Shown here in pieces: positions 33,865 through 46,098 of a DNA stretch of 64,000 bases. The DNA is from Lycium barbarum. Its lineage: Eukaryota; Streptophyta; Magnoliopsida; Solanales; Solanaceae. The notes under the pieces were generated by a model that saw only the letters and a list, made by a program, of their open reading frames with translations, did no database searches and was not told the origin of the DNA. The translations under genes and the position numbers were made by a program. The DNA lies in contig NC_083343.1 of NCBI RefSeq assembly GCF_019175385.1, positions 51,854,457-51,918,456 of the forward strand, in the 5' to 3' direction. Position 1 is the stretch's first letter. Every line of letters starts with the position of its first letter.

Positions 33865-35412
33865 AAACCCCATTCCATAGGTTAGGGATTTGGGTCTTGA
33901 ATAGAAGTGGGGTTTGATTGATGATCTTCTTGATTCTAACTGCATATTTCGGATATGATTATACTTTCATTACCTCAAGGCTCAAAGGAAAGGAAAGACT
34001 AAGGTGTGATTGTTGGAGACTTTGTTGTTCGGCCTTCCAGGTAGGTTACGGTTTATCCTATGGTTAGAATTCGATTAGCGAAGCATATATTTAGACTATA
34101 TTGTCGGAGAATGCATGTAAAACTTCAGGTATGAAGTTGGGTTAGATATTGCCTTAGGTTGGGCCTTGTTGTGTGATTTGGGGGCTAACCACCCTGTTGT
34201 GTTGTGACTTATCTTGTTCTAATTGTTGTTGGCTCGTTGCCACGTAGAGATAGTAGGTATTGGTGACCAGTGATATATCGTGATGATGCTATTGTAGTAC
34301 CTTACTTGTTCCTGTTTTAAGACTAGGATTGTGGTTCTACTGTGGCTTATTGTGTAGCCTTGTTATTGATATTGTTGGTGTGCCTATGTGTGGTACTAGT
34401 GAGATTGATTTGAATATTGACATTGAACTCATACATTGCATGCATTCTCATCCTTTATGATATACTGTTAATACATTTATGATATACAAGGAAACACTGT
34501 TATGAGCTGGGCTAAGTTGTATGAGAGTGACATGAGGACCGATGTCCAATTTTATCCCAGAATCAAGGTATGAGTGCTGGTAGCGATTGCCGAGGTCTTT
34601 GGCGGAATTGTGAGGATTGATACATGGACTTCGCGGGTCCCCCATGGGTTGTGCTGCCTAGATGTGATGTTCTATCATCGGAGTATATGTGTATCGGTTC
34701 ATATGCAATGAATCCATATTTCACACATTATTGCATTGCATTGTACTTTGGCTACTTATGATATTCTTGTGATATAGTTATGATGTATGGATTCGGATTG
34801 GATGTACTGAGACTTGGCAAAGTTGGGTTTAGATGTTATAACTTAGGTGATGACTTGTACTTGTTTACTGGCTCGTGTTGACTTACACTTTGTTGATTTA
34901 CCTGTGTATCTTACTTTATTGCCTTGATATATGTTAGCTAATATTAGTCAGCCTATGTTACCTACCGGTACGTGTTGTTTGTACCGACCTGCACTTGCTG
35001 CATTCTTTTATGAATGCAGAGTATCAGGTGGGATCAACGTCTACCCCTCGTGGCTGAGAGTTCGAGGCTGCTAATTTGAGTCTATTGGGGTGAGCATGTG
35101 GACGTTTCACTACCCGAAGACTCTTCTTCTATTATGTCTTACTTTGCTATTCTGAGACATTATTCAGACCATTGATGTATTATTATTACTTCCAGACTTA
35201 TAGAGTTTAGTTAGATGCTCTTCTATGACCAAACCAGATACTGGGGTGGTTTTTTATTTACTTTCACATTTATTATATATTCATATGTCAGACTTACGTT
35301 ACTTTATCTTCTTCCCTAGTTGTACTGTGTTTGTGAATGTTTGGTTAAGGGTTCGCCTATTGAGGTGGGATTGGTAGGTGCCCGCGTGACTTTGTGAAAT
35401 TGGGTCGTGACA
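33865..35412 (+). mobile_element. D-family LTR, 3' half
   Basis: Ends GGGTCGTGACA and shares blocks with the minus-strand D LTR at 58327-63993 (GGCTCAAAGGAAAGGAAAG, GGCCTTCCAGGTAGGTTACGG). The 5' half is missing at the exact edge of element A, so A was inserted into this LTR and the other half should lie left of A. It contains H1 as CGGTAC/GTACCG (34966-34986) and H2 as CTGCATTC/GAATGCAG (34998-35019). Confidence 0.75.
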
Positions 35413-36561
35413 TCAAGTGTGTGTGTGTGTGTGTATTTACACAGACACACACACAATTGTTTCTTAAAAAAATAAGACCTCTTATCGATGTTGGCTTTAG
35501 GCCACAAATATTATCGAGCTGCCCCTGTTTACTATTTATCTTTGTATCACCAAACTGAAGAAATGCATAAATTTTACTTTCTTTTGTTCAAACTTAGAAG
35601 TGGTAAAAAATCTTTTAGCGTTTTCACTTTTTCTTTTTAATTAATTGAATCAAACTGAAAATATACATTGTTTTGTACTTGTTTTTTCAAAGGAATAAAA
35701 ATAATAATTAGTCGTTATGTGTTTCTTTTACTTGAATTAGTTAACCAATATTAATCATAATAAGAAATAATCGACTGTAAATCGTCAGGCTAACATGATT
35801 AACTCCCCAAATTATGACAATAAACTAAAGATATATGATATTTAGAAAAGGGTCATATATACCCCTGTACTATCCCGAAGTAGTTGTGTGTATCTCCCAT
35901 TTGCTTTTTCGATGATATATACCTCTACTGTTAGCATTTCGATCATATAGGCCCTCTCGGTTAACGACCACCTTTTGGGAGATGCGTGGCGTGATTTCAA
36001 CGGCCCCAACCCTTCTTATTTCTTAATTTAAATGAGACCCAACAAATTAAATCATTTCCCGAACCTGCCCCATTACCTGACCCGATTGACTTAGAAAGAC
36101 TTCATCACATTATACAACTCATTTCCTTCAAAATTTGTGATGATAGAGAGAATTACGGTGAGGGTTTTGAACTTTCCATCTCTTGAAGATTAGATTCTCT
36201 TCAAAAATCGTAGTTTTTTGCTTGTTGCTGCTGTAATATGTTAAATGTTAGTGATTACACTAGGGTTTTTTAGATTCTCTCATCATATTTAAGGATTTTG
36301 TAAGGGTTTTGAGATTTTGTCAATTTGATTGGAGATTTCATGATTTCTTTGGTTGTAATATGTTAGATGTTAATGATTTTACTAGAGTTTTAATATTCTC
36401 TCATTTATTTTCGGATTTTGTATTAGTGTTCTGAGATTTTGTCAAATTGTTTGGGATTTTGGGATTTCTTTGGCTTTATGTGAGGGAATCTGCGAATATA
36501 ACTTATTATATTCATGTTGGGGGTTTATTTTTGGTTTTTACTTTATGGGTATTTGTATGCA
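35413..36561. other. unassigned AT-rich DNA
   Basis: No coding region, RNA gene or LTR recognised. It opens with a (GT)9-like run facing a (CA) run (35416-35455), able to fold on itself. At 35856-35975 two related phrases (ATATACCCCTGTACTAT; ATATACCTCTACTGT) look like a dispersed repeat seen in many plant intergenic regions. This is the only block over 1 kb in the window without an element assignment, apart from 55809-56715. Confidence 0.5.
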
Positions 36562-37334
36562 TGTCACACCCCGAATCATGATTAGGGCGTAACACGACAC
36601 TAGGTGCCTATCTGCCTGTGACTGAGCGAACCACATGGCTGGCTGAACCAACATGGACATATGCTGAAGGCGGAATATAATATATAACATGTTGAGCAAC
36701 TGAAATGTCTAACTGAATAATCATAAATTCGGACTGAAGTATATAAACGTAGCCAACATGGCTTGCGTAAAAGTCTGCTAAATACTGACTGATTGCAACT
36801 CTAGTCTATGAAGCCTCTATAGAATATTGAATTACTGACTGGTAACTGAGACAAGGCCCCTGGCATACCAAACTGTCTGATATAAATACATAATTGAATG
36901 ATAGATCGGTCGTCTGGTAAATCAGCACCTGCATCGTTAAATGCAGTCTCCGGGCAAAAGGGACGTAAGTACATTTTAATTGTACTTGTATGTAAAACCA
37001 AATGAAATAAATAATAGTTGTGGGGTGTTCGGGGAGAGGGTAACCCGAACCAATCAACATGAACATACTGAAACTAGAACTGAAACATACTGATAGCTGA
37101 ACTGACCAAGAGACGAATAGAATTAAGTACTCCCTGTTCCGATTGTGAAATCACATGTTTTAAACTGAATTTATATTCCACGGCCTCGGCGAAGAATAAG
37201 TGCACAAAGTTGTGGCCTCGTCCCAAGCAAGTGCATCCAGCTATGGCCTCAGCCAAGTATATGTATACATAAAGCTGCGGCCGTTGGGCCCAAATATAGG
37301 TGTTCAACATTCAACAATATATATTAACCATAGG
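36562..37334 (-). mobile_element. P: truncated LTR, 3' part
   Basis: TGTCACACCCCGAATCATG on plus is a reversed LTR 3' end. Tandem GGCCTCGGCC-like units lie at 37170-37290. H1 is present as AAGTAC/GTACTT (36967-36987), 405-425 bp from the LTR end, as in the other families. The start of the LTR is missing: at about 37335 the sequence becomes the RT of element R. I found no target duplication. Confidence 0.6.
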
Positions 37335-38613
37335 TTTGTTAATCCAAATGGCATTCCTCTAAACTCATAATGTCCCATATGTGTTTTGAAAGCAGTCTTT
37401 TACACATCATCTTCCTTCATTCTAATATGATGATAGCCAGCTCTTAAGTCAACCTTAGAAAACATTACTGATCCATGCACTTCATCCAATAAATCATCAA
37501 CAACGGGTATCGGGTACCTATCTTTGACCATTCTTTCTAACTCATATTTCTAATAGAAATTGTATCTGTATGGTCTCAAACTCACTGGCATAGAACTAGG
37601 TTTGAGTGGAATAGTATGGTTTAATGCCCTGACAGGTGGTAAGGACTTGGTTCCATAAACACATCTTTGCATTTTTCTAATACTGCTTGAATGGTTTCAT
37701 CCACTAGATCATGTTCCTCAGTCACTGCTGAACTTACCATGAACAGATGAGCTAGGAGTGTTTGAACTTTCTTTAATGCCTTACTCATGGTTTTGCTGGA
37801 AATCATGTTCAACTTGCCTTCTTCAGTAATACCATGCAGTACCAATTTGTTGGCATTTCTACTAATTGTATCACAGTTCCTCTCATGGTCAAACTTGGTG
37901 GGATTATGCTTCTTCATCAAATCATTACCTAGAACAATATCACACCCTCCAAGGGTATAATAAGCAAATCTTCCTAGAAGGGCCTGCCTTGCATCTTCCA
38001 CATAAAACCCTTATATTGAGTAGCATACATGATATAATTACCATCTGCTATTGTCACTCTCACAGTAGGACAATAACTATCTTGATAACCAGTTTCTTTA
38101 ACAATGCTCTCATCAATAAAATTATGTGTGCCGCCATAATCAATCAACAAAGAAAGTTTTCCATTATTTGCAGAACCACTGACCAATATAGTATTAATAC
38201 CCCTATTATGACCATATAAGGAACTCATGTATAGGGCTTCTTGCACCATTTTCTCAATATCACTCTCAATGATCAAATCATCAATGAATGGATCTTCTAC
38301 ACCACAAGACCCTTCTGCAACCTCCTTCTTAGCTAGAAGACAATTCAACTGTTTCCTTTGGCATTGGTGGCCTGGTGAGTACTTCTCTCTACACCTAAAG
38401 AATAAATGGTTGCTCCCTCTGAACTCGTATACTTTTGGTGTAAGTCTAAAACCATTAGGCTTAGTTTCAGCTGTAACAGGAGCCTTAGTAGTAGTATTAC
38501 TATTGAACCTTATTGAGAGTTTAGCAGCTGCCCTAGCCTTTCTCTAAGCAACTTCAATTTCTATTTCTTGCAGCTTGGTCGGTTCAATAACATTCCTAAA
38601 AGTAGTAGGTTTG
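37335..38613 (-). pseudogene. R: Reina-like gag C-terminus, protease and RT start, broken
   Basis: On minus the zinc-knuckle-like CREKYSPGHQC (about 38390) is followed by the protease (38348-37974), where KLSLLIDYGGTHNFIDE shows the catalytic Asp but Tyr instead of the usual Ser/Thr after it. Frame 38001-37621 gives GGCDIVLGNDLM and an RT linker. RT motifs follow to 37335 ([34 protein letters not shown]) with two stops and a short deletion. The RT catalytic block onward is missing at the P junction. Short gag and block style suggest the Reina branch of chromoviruses. Confidence 0.8.
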
Positions 38614-41420
38614 TGTCACGACCCAACCCCGTAAGTCGCGACTCGTGTTCGAGCAGGACACCTTACGTACCCAATAACCCAAAACCAACATATAAATTAG
38701 ATACGCATATATAAAAGCCAAACGGAGTCGCAAGCTATCGTACATAAGCAGATGTAGCGCACAGAAGCCGATAAGGCCACCACGGAATACGTATTTCCCA
38801 GAACATATACACAACCCACATATGTGTCTACAGACCTATACAAACAATGCTAACAGAAACATAAGACGGGACAGGGCCCCGTCATACCCCTGAATAAACA
38901 TATACATATGTGATAGAAAAGTCTATACCAAAGTATGGCTCCGGACAAAGGAGCACTCCAAAACAGCAGAGCAGATATCCTAAGCGGGCGGATCTCTGAA
39001 GTGGGTATCTGTACCTGCACGGCATGAAAACGCAGCCCCCGAAGAAAGGGAGTCAGTAAATCATGAAGTACAGTAAACAAAATCATAACCGGAACAGAAA
39101 GTACAGAAAATGAGTGCAAAGTCCAGAATATCAAAATTCATACTTACAAAACATAAATAGTGTATGCAGAAACATATGCCAAATCCGGCCCCAATACCGG
39201 ACTCGGTGAATAGAACGTGGCGCCACCCCGTCACTGGCGCCACAACACATCATACTTCAGAGTAGGGAATAGCTTCGTAACATATCATAACATATCAGAT
39301 GGCCATATCATATAATATCATATCATCTCACCAACATCAGATTATAGATGTACATGGCACATCATACTCCGGACCCATGTACATGTCATACCTGCCCCCT
39401 CACATCGAGGCACGGCGAACAATGCAGTGGAATACGCTTGATAACAAATCCTGGCCCGGGCTTAGTGAAAGAAGCATTGAGGCATCCACGAGCAGAGTAG
39501 TGAGAAACCAAATGCAGGGTAAAGTATAAAAACATGTACACAGACTCAATCGAAGAACCCAAACAACAGATCATTAGAAAGACGTCGGACGATAATCGTA
39601 GTACATACCTTTCGGATGTCACGGTGGATTATGTCAGAACAGAACTTCCGGATTCGTGGTACATATCAAAACATTTCATAGGACTTAATGGAATATTTCA
39701 AACAGTTGTCGTTTAGGAATTAGAAGAGCAGCCAAGCGTTTGCTTTAGATATCGTACGGAAACAATTCAATAGCACAATAGAAGTGGATTCGGAAATAGT
39801 GGGCCCACCTCGGGTCAACCGAGGTGGCGGGCACAAATTATGTGTAATAAACTTTATGGAGTCGCTTATGAGGGTATTAAGGTAATCGGATTTTATTTAC
39901 ACAAGTTATAGGTATCTAGACAACTTTTCTAACCATTTGCAACAGAATTAGTTCAATTCCACTGAATGGAACAAAGGCAAGTTTAGACGCAGGTTCCGAA
40001 GAGTAGAGTAGTCCCCGAGGTCAAAATTCAAACCTAATACATCTAGGACATGCCAGGAGAAGGAAAGGTGGAGCTTTACATACCTTTCTTGCCTTTTACG
40101 CTCGCCAAACCTCAAATCCCGTTTCGTCTGAAACCTACAAATGGTCACATCTACCAAATGTTACTATAAGGCTTTTGGCATCCAATCTTGAATTAGTACT
40201 TGTCTATCGAAATTTCGCCAGCACCTCCCCTATAAATACGACACCCCGAGAATTCAACTCGGCCAAAATAATTCAACAACAACCCAACAACAACAATCAC
40301 TACAAATCACAATATGTCACAACTAGTCTTCTTTCCAACATAATGCAATAGCTTTCATTCCGACTTCACATTTTCAAATCAATACCAACATGCTCATATT
40401 CATTACTAATCAAGATCATTACAATGTGATTCGGAAGCATTTCATAGCATTTCTACAATATATTCACGAGATATACAAAATATACAAACTTTCCACCAAA
40501 GGCATAATTCATCCAAAACTTCTAATCTTTAACATACTAATTCATAACATGTTTCCATCTTCTAATTTCATCAACAATCGTCACAATTGCACCTTAACAA
40601 CCTCATTTCCTCAATTACATAATTTATAATAGAATCACATACTTTCCGACAACAACTCAACAACAAATTTTTCATGCTACTTGAACTAGAACTCTTCCAT
40701 TTGCATCACAAGGTCACAACAACACAACTAACATACCAAATAAAATCAACTCATCTCCCCTTCACCATATAGCACCCCACGGCCTCAACACACACACACA
40801 CACACACATGGCTTGCACACCACAGACAACACTTCTATAATTTTCATTAAATTCTAATCATCATAACAATATAAGTTTTGCATAAAAAGAATGCAATTTT
40901 TAGCTTCCTCCAATTTCTTCACTTGGCTAAAACTTCCAACTTGCAAGAATATGAATTTTTCTTGTTCCAATGAGCACTCCAACTTGCTAAGGACCATTAA
41001 ATTGGTAGAAAATGATTTTTGAAGGGATTTTTTCCTTGGTCTTGAGCTTGGCCGAAAATGGCCTAGAGCTTTCTCCTTTTTTTTTTCAAATCTTGAAATG
41101 TCTAGAATGTTATGTGGACAATTAGAAGACTTGGTATTCTTTTAATATTGTTCATTAACCTTTTATGTGGGCTTAAGCCCACACCAATTTCGATGGCCAA
41201 CTTGGCCCAAACTCAAGTCCACCCATTTTTTTTCTCTACAATTCATGAACAAAATTATTTTTCCAATTTCCAAATTTGCCCTTCGTCTTCCCCCATATTT
41301 TTGCGTCCATAATTCTTACAAACATGTTGTGTACTAATCAAGGTTGAAGTGTATGCTTGCACTTAACCTCCCGCAATTTGTCTTGAATTATCTGAATGCA
41401 CAAAAATGCGGGATATAACA
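38614..41420 (-). mobile_element. S2: solo LTR with perfect GTTTG duplication
   Basis: On minus it begins TGTTATATCCCGCATTTTTG and ends GGGTCGTGACA. GTTTG at 38609-38613 and 41421-41425 flank it exactly. The gag reading frame of R continues across the site if the LTR and one duplicate are ignored, which confirms the boundaries independently. H2 is partly kept (39036-39052) and the GCAG is at 39015-39018 (minus). H1 has decayed and no donor-like site was found. Confidence 0.92.
40790..40809. repeat. (CA)n microsatellite in S2
   Basis: About ten CA units within the LTR. Confidence 0.9.
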
Positions 41421-41590
41421 GTTTGAGCAGTTTAACACCCACCTTAATAGCCTCTTTTAATGCGCCTACAAAACATGACAAAAAATGTGATTCATCCAAG
41501 TGAGGGTTCCTTACTAACATCTGAGATTTCTTATTTTCAATGGAAAAAGGGTTCAATAGCCAATAATAGAATCCACCATATTAACTATCA
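41421..41590 (-). pseudogene. R gag, central part
   Basis: Frame 41556-41426 shows RNPHLDESHFLSCFVGALKE followed by AIKVGVKLL, a capsid block typical of the short Reina-like gag. It runs to the GTTTG site of S2 and resumes at 38613. Upstream (right of about 41590) the homology stops, so the N-terminus is missing. Confidence 0.75.
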
Positions 41591-41934
41591 CTAATCACTA
41601 GATTAGCACTACACTATTTCTACCTAAAAAACAATCACTCATTTAGAGTATTCATCTCAATTCAACATAATTTAAGTAATGAAATGAACTAAAGTAGAGT
41701 ATTTATACTAATAGGCTAAGAAGACTAGACTAATTATTACAAAAATATCCTTAATGAAGTAAGGACTTTTTTTCGTAGTCTTTTTTAGGGATAATGGCTT
41801 GAATTGGAAAAATAGCCTCTTGCATAGCTAGCCACCATCATGTCCCACCATCTTATCTTCGCTCCACATGACGAAGAATCATCCATACGCTATATGCTCA
41901 ATTTGGCTCATGTGTGGTCCTCGGGATCATATCA
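41591..41934 (-). repeat. G 3' LTR, partial
   Basis: On minus, a CCTTTTGAAGAAGGGAAGGA tract (41935-41955) runs into TGATATGATCCCGAGG at 41934, the form of a polypurine tract and LTR start. A TATAAATACT box lies at 41698-41707 (minus). The LTR appears short (under 400 bp), fitting a Reina/Galadriel-like element. Its other end was not identified. Confidence 0.5.
41698..41707 (-). promoter_or_regulatory. TATA box of G LTR
   Basis: TATAAATACT on minus, about 230 bp from the presumed LTR start. Confidence 0.5.
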
Positions 41935-42031
41935 TCCTTCCCTTCTTCAAAAGGATTCATCCACGAATTCGTACCTTGCAAAATCTAGAAAAGAATGAGT
42001 ACACACCCTCTCACAAAACAAACAAGGTAAT
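41935..42031 (-). other. G pol 3' end and polypurine tract
   Basis: On minus GAATTCGTGGATGAATCC precedes a purine tract. This inverted-repeat-plus-purines signature marks the 3' end of related gypsy elements. It links with the sequence at 53350 once S3 is removed. Confidence 0.5.
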
Positions 42032-42675
42032 TGTCACGACCCAACTGGAGGGCCATGACGGGCACCCGCAGCTCACCTACCGAGCACCTCTGAACATACA
42101 TCTCATAATCATTTCTAGGTGGGCCACAAAGGTAGCTCATGGATATCATAATTTGTAAAGGTTCATATATCACAAAATAACGGCACAACTCTATATAATC
42201 GTCAATAACTATGCCTATCGTCACAAGCCGACAAGGCTACCACAATATTATACAGCAATATGAAATGACAAGGTTATGAAACATCTGGCTACATACATCT
42301 ATCTATAAGCCTCTATATAGAATACAGGAATCCATAAAGACCGGGCAAGACTCTGACATGCCCAAGTATATACACAAAAGAGTAATACCAATAAACTGCA
42401 GCTCCGAAGCAAATGGAGTGCTCTTAAAACTCCATTGATGAAGCTCCTAAGGATCTGACCCGCCTCCCTGCTTTCCTGCGGCCATGAACGCAGCGTCCAC
42501 AAGAAGGGACGTTAGTAAGAATAATATACTAAGTATGTAAAGCATGAGTAACCACATAATGAAAGTATAAAGATAACATAATATAGAAGAGATCAACCTG
42601 TGCCTCTGAATGCCTTTTTAAGGCGGATGTCATGCATGCTTTGCTTTTTAAAAACAAGACTTTTTCATATAAGCA

Positions 42676-42955
42676 TATATAAAGTATCCTGCCCGACCAC
42701 TGGGGTTCAGTTATATATATAAAGTATCCTGCCCGGCCACTGGGGTTCAGATATATATATATATATATATATAGTATCATGCCTGGCCACTAAGGGTCGG
42801 TTTGTATATAGTATCATGCTCGACCACTAAGGGTCGGTTATGTATATAGTATCATACCTGGCCGCTAAGGGTCGGTTTATTATAAGATCATGCCCGGCCA
42901 TGTAGGCGCGGTTGTAGATAATATCATGCCCGGCCGTGTAGGCGCGGTATTATAA
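42676..42955 (-). repeat. seven-copy tandem array in S3
   Basis: Units of about 35-45 bp with TATC(C/A)TGCC(C/T)GGCCAC and a GGTTCAG or GGTCGGTT tail, separated by TA runs. The last two copies differ (GCCCGGCC(A/G)TGTAGGCGCGG). The array sits between the conserved hairpins and the mid-LTR, as in E1, S1 and P. Confidence 0.88.
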
Positions 42956-43727
42956 AAGTTACATACATAAATACATATAGCATGCATAAGATCCCAATTA
43001 AACATTTCTACTCTATCAGAGTGACGTAAGGTCGGTAAGCTCCGATTTATTATGGAACAATCCTCATCGTTATATCTCACCTTGAAGGAACAATTATCAG
43101 AAGGTGAGATCAACAACAATGAATAAAATAAAGAAATTCATGAAATAAACTCAGTAATCTTATAATAGCATCAAGACTGTAAACTTTGGAATTGTTCCAC
43201 CTTGGAAATTTCATGTCGTCGTGGAGTGAATGAACCAATGCGAGCTTAAGGATAACAGGAAGTCCTTAAGACTATAAGACGGATATTTAGTAGTCTTATA
43301 ATGCATACGTTAAGATTTGTAAGTCATATGAATTGATGAAATAAGGATTGATAAGGACAAGTGGAGTATAAGTGGGGTTTAAGAAAGGTTTCGTAAATTA
43401 TTGCGTTAAGAATTATTTGGTAAGGCCTTGAGGACGAGTTATAGGGATGTTTAGATCATTAATGAAGTATCAAACAAGTGTTAAGAAGGTTGTATAAGGA
43501 TTGGAGATCAAACGAAACGACGAGGAAAACTTCAGAAAAGCTGTGAGTTACACGACCACCTAACACGGACCGTAGAACTTTATACGGACCTTATAAGGGT
43601 CCGTATAACCCAACAGGAAGAATGTTTTCCATGGTGGTGAACCACAGACTCTTATACGGACCATACATGGTTATACTTACCGTACAAGTGGTCCGTATAG
43701 TATCCGACTGGCTGGACAAGTTATAAG

Positions 43728-43735
43728 TATAAATA
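43728..43735 (+). promoter_or_regulatory. TATA box of C 5' LTR
   Basis: TATAAATA just downstream of a cluster of TACGGACCGTA-like palindromes; repeated at 49589-49596 in the 3' LTR. Transcription would start near 43760. Confidence 0.7.
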
Positions 43736-43982
43736 CATGTTTCCACTTTTATTTTCACATTCTTTCCACTTCTCCACTTCTCACCAAACTTCTAGACTAT
43801 TCCATACACTTCTTCAACATAAAATCAAGGGAAACCAAAGATCAAACACTAATATTCAAGGGAAATCAAGCATATGGAAGCTTGCTAGGGTTATGGAAGT
43901 TAGAAATTTCCTTTGGAATTGAAGCAAGAGTTTTTTCCAAGTGAACCAACCCCAACCAAAACCCGTTCCTACACATTCAAAG

Positions 43983-45485
43983 GTAAGTTTTATGATCTTT
44001 TCATGTTGGTTAAGGTATTAAAAAGTTGAAATACTTGGATTGTAGAAGGATATAGAAAAAGGTCATGAATGTGAGAATAATGAGATTTTGAGTAGTAGCT
44101 TGAGATGAGTCCTGATTCGTGAGATATTGTGATCGTAAATATGTTATAAATGACATTAAGAATATGGGGTAAACATTACTATGACCATGATTATGGAGGA
44201 ATTGAAGTGATAATGTGAAATGCGGATAATGTAGATGAATAATGATTGTTGCCTATAATATTGTGAATGTTGTTATGGACGCTTGGGAGTCGATATGTGA
44301 TATGAGGAAAGTTGTATAAACAAAGGAAAAGCTGCCAAATTTTCTCTAGCATTAGTAAGCACGTTCATATAATCGATTAGCTAATGATGATGCGAATTCC
44401 CTTGAAGGCAGAGATGTGAGCGTTGAAGGAGGACGATCAAGCAATAGAATAGCTAAGCAAAAAGGTATGTAAGGCTAGTGCTTTCTTTCTAAGGCATGAC
44501 TCCATGGCATGAATTATCCTATATTTCCATGACTTTCCTACACACCGGAAATTATGCGTCTATGATGAGGAAGAGCTTTCATAAGATGAAGAAAAGAGAT
44601 ATGATGCGAGTATGATAATGATAACCATGAGTTGATCTTAAAAATTCTAAAGTTCAGGATATGCTAATTCCATAAAGTTCTTACTATGAATACGATATGA
44701 TGTTTCTGTAATCTAACGACCCTATTTATGATCCCTTGAGGTTTCTTGTTATGTTACACTAACCTTAAAATGTTAGTTCCTTCAAGGTGAGATATGATGA
44801 GTATGATCACTCCATAATGTAATCGGGGGTTCTCGACCTTATGTCACCCCGATATTGTTGTAGATTGTCTATAAGCTCTAATGCATGTCCTATGACCAAT
44901 GTTCCAAAAAATTACAAGTCTATGTTCATAGGGGGCTTCATATGAGATAAAGGTAAGAATTATGCCATAGATACGATAATTGTAATGATGAGCCTAAGTT
45001 TAGAGATTATAAAGCCTATCAAACGATATTTTTATGAAATTGATGTTACGAATATGATATGATTTTCATAGATTGTCTTTAAATTCAGATGCATGCTCTA
45101 TGAAAAGTTATGATAAGCTTATGAGATGTATGTGATGATAAAAGATATATGTAGTGATGGCAATGATGATGATGAGCCATACCGAGCCTTGTTATGGCCG
45201 GGTACGGAAGACATGTATGTGATACTGTTGTGCCACTACGTGGCCGAATACAGATAACGTTTAATGTGTTTGAGCAGATACGGTACTATGATATGTATAT
45301 GTATGTGCATTTCTCGATCCTTAAGAAAAGGTAAAGTAAGAATGACAAACATCTCAAAAAGGTATTTGATCTTTTATTTTATACTGCCCTTCACGTTTAC
45401 TTATGTTACTACTCATGCCTTACATACTCAGTACAATGTTCGTACTGACGTCCGTTTTCTTTGGACGCTGTGTTCATGCCCACAG
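43983..45485 (+). other. candidate LTR intron (C 5' LTR)
   Basis: TTCAAAG/GTAAGTTTT at 43983 is a near-ideal plant donor, and TTCATGCCCACAG ends at 45485. The 3' LTR keeps both (49844 and 51389). The length would be 1503 nt. Confidence 0.42.
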
Positions 45486-45895
45486 GTAGACAGGGAGACG
45501 GTGCAGATCTATAGAAGCTATCAGCAGATTTACAGGAGCACTCCATTATTCCGGAGGTGCTATTTGCTTTATTATTTTGTGTACATATTTGGGCACGGTG
45601 GGGTCCTGTCCCATCCATAAGCCTAGTACTCTAGTAGAGGCTTGTAGATGCGTATGTGTGAGTAGCATGGTCTCACGATGTCCTTATTGTATATGTGTAT
45701 GTATATATTATTTTGATAGCCGAAGGGCTTATGTATATAAAGGTAAGCATATTTCAAATGAAACTGGTTTTCCTATGATTATGAGCACAAGAATAATGTA
45801 GAAACGTATAATGAGTACGATGAGTAATAGAATGGGTGGTGCTCGGTGGTTAGCCCCGGTTACCCGTCATGGCCCTAGTTGGGTCGTGAAAAAAG

Positions 45896-45907
45896 TGGTA
45901 TCAGAGC
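45896..45907 (+). other. C primer-binding site
   Basis: TGGTATCAGAGC, initiator methionine tRNA type, four bases after the LTR end. Confidence 0.93.
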
Positions 45908-45950
45908 AGTTCAGTCCTAGAAAGTTTCTACGAGCCGTGTCCAGTAGAGT

Positions 45951-45989
45951 CTTCTTTATGGTGTGTTGCACGCCACACTAATAAATAAG
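45951..45989 (+). other. C leader hairpin
   Basis: CTTCTTTAT pairs with ATAAATAAG with one mismatch; the inner stem is GTGTG/CACAC and the loop TTGCACGC. Unlike T and E1 the loop is not a six-base palindrome, consistent with decay in a defective copy. Confidence 0.45.
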
Positions 45990-46098
45990 AGGCTACAGGG
46001 CATTTAGGAAAAATGACCGTCTTTTATTTTAAGAGATCATGCAATAGAGCGGTGTTATAAGATTTTCTCCTCCTTAATAGTGTGCTATGATTTCAGAA

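Larger units (their letters stand above)
43193..45891 (+). repeat. C 5' LTR (2699 bp)
   Basis: Starts TGTTCCACCTTGG and ends GTCGTGAAA (3' LTR: GTGACA). It holds TACGG palindromes (43560-43700), TATAAATA (43728-43735), an AAG/GTAAGT donor-like site (43983), H1 (45429-45447, perfect), H2 (45449-45467, perfect) and ACAG ending at 45485. Confidence 0.95.

Noticed and set aside
37866..38219. Plus-strand open frame in R region
   Set aside because: Shadow of the minus-strand protease frames.
39036..39080. H1 in S2
   Set aside because: The CAGTA arm is present but its partner is shifted and mispaired; treated as decayed and not counted as support.
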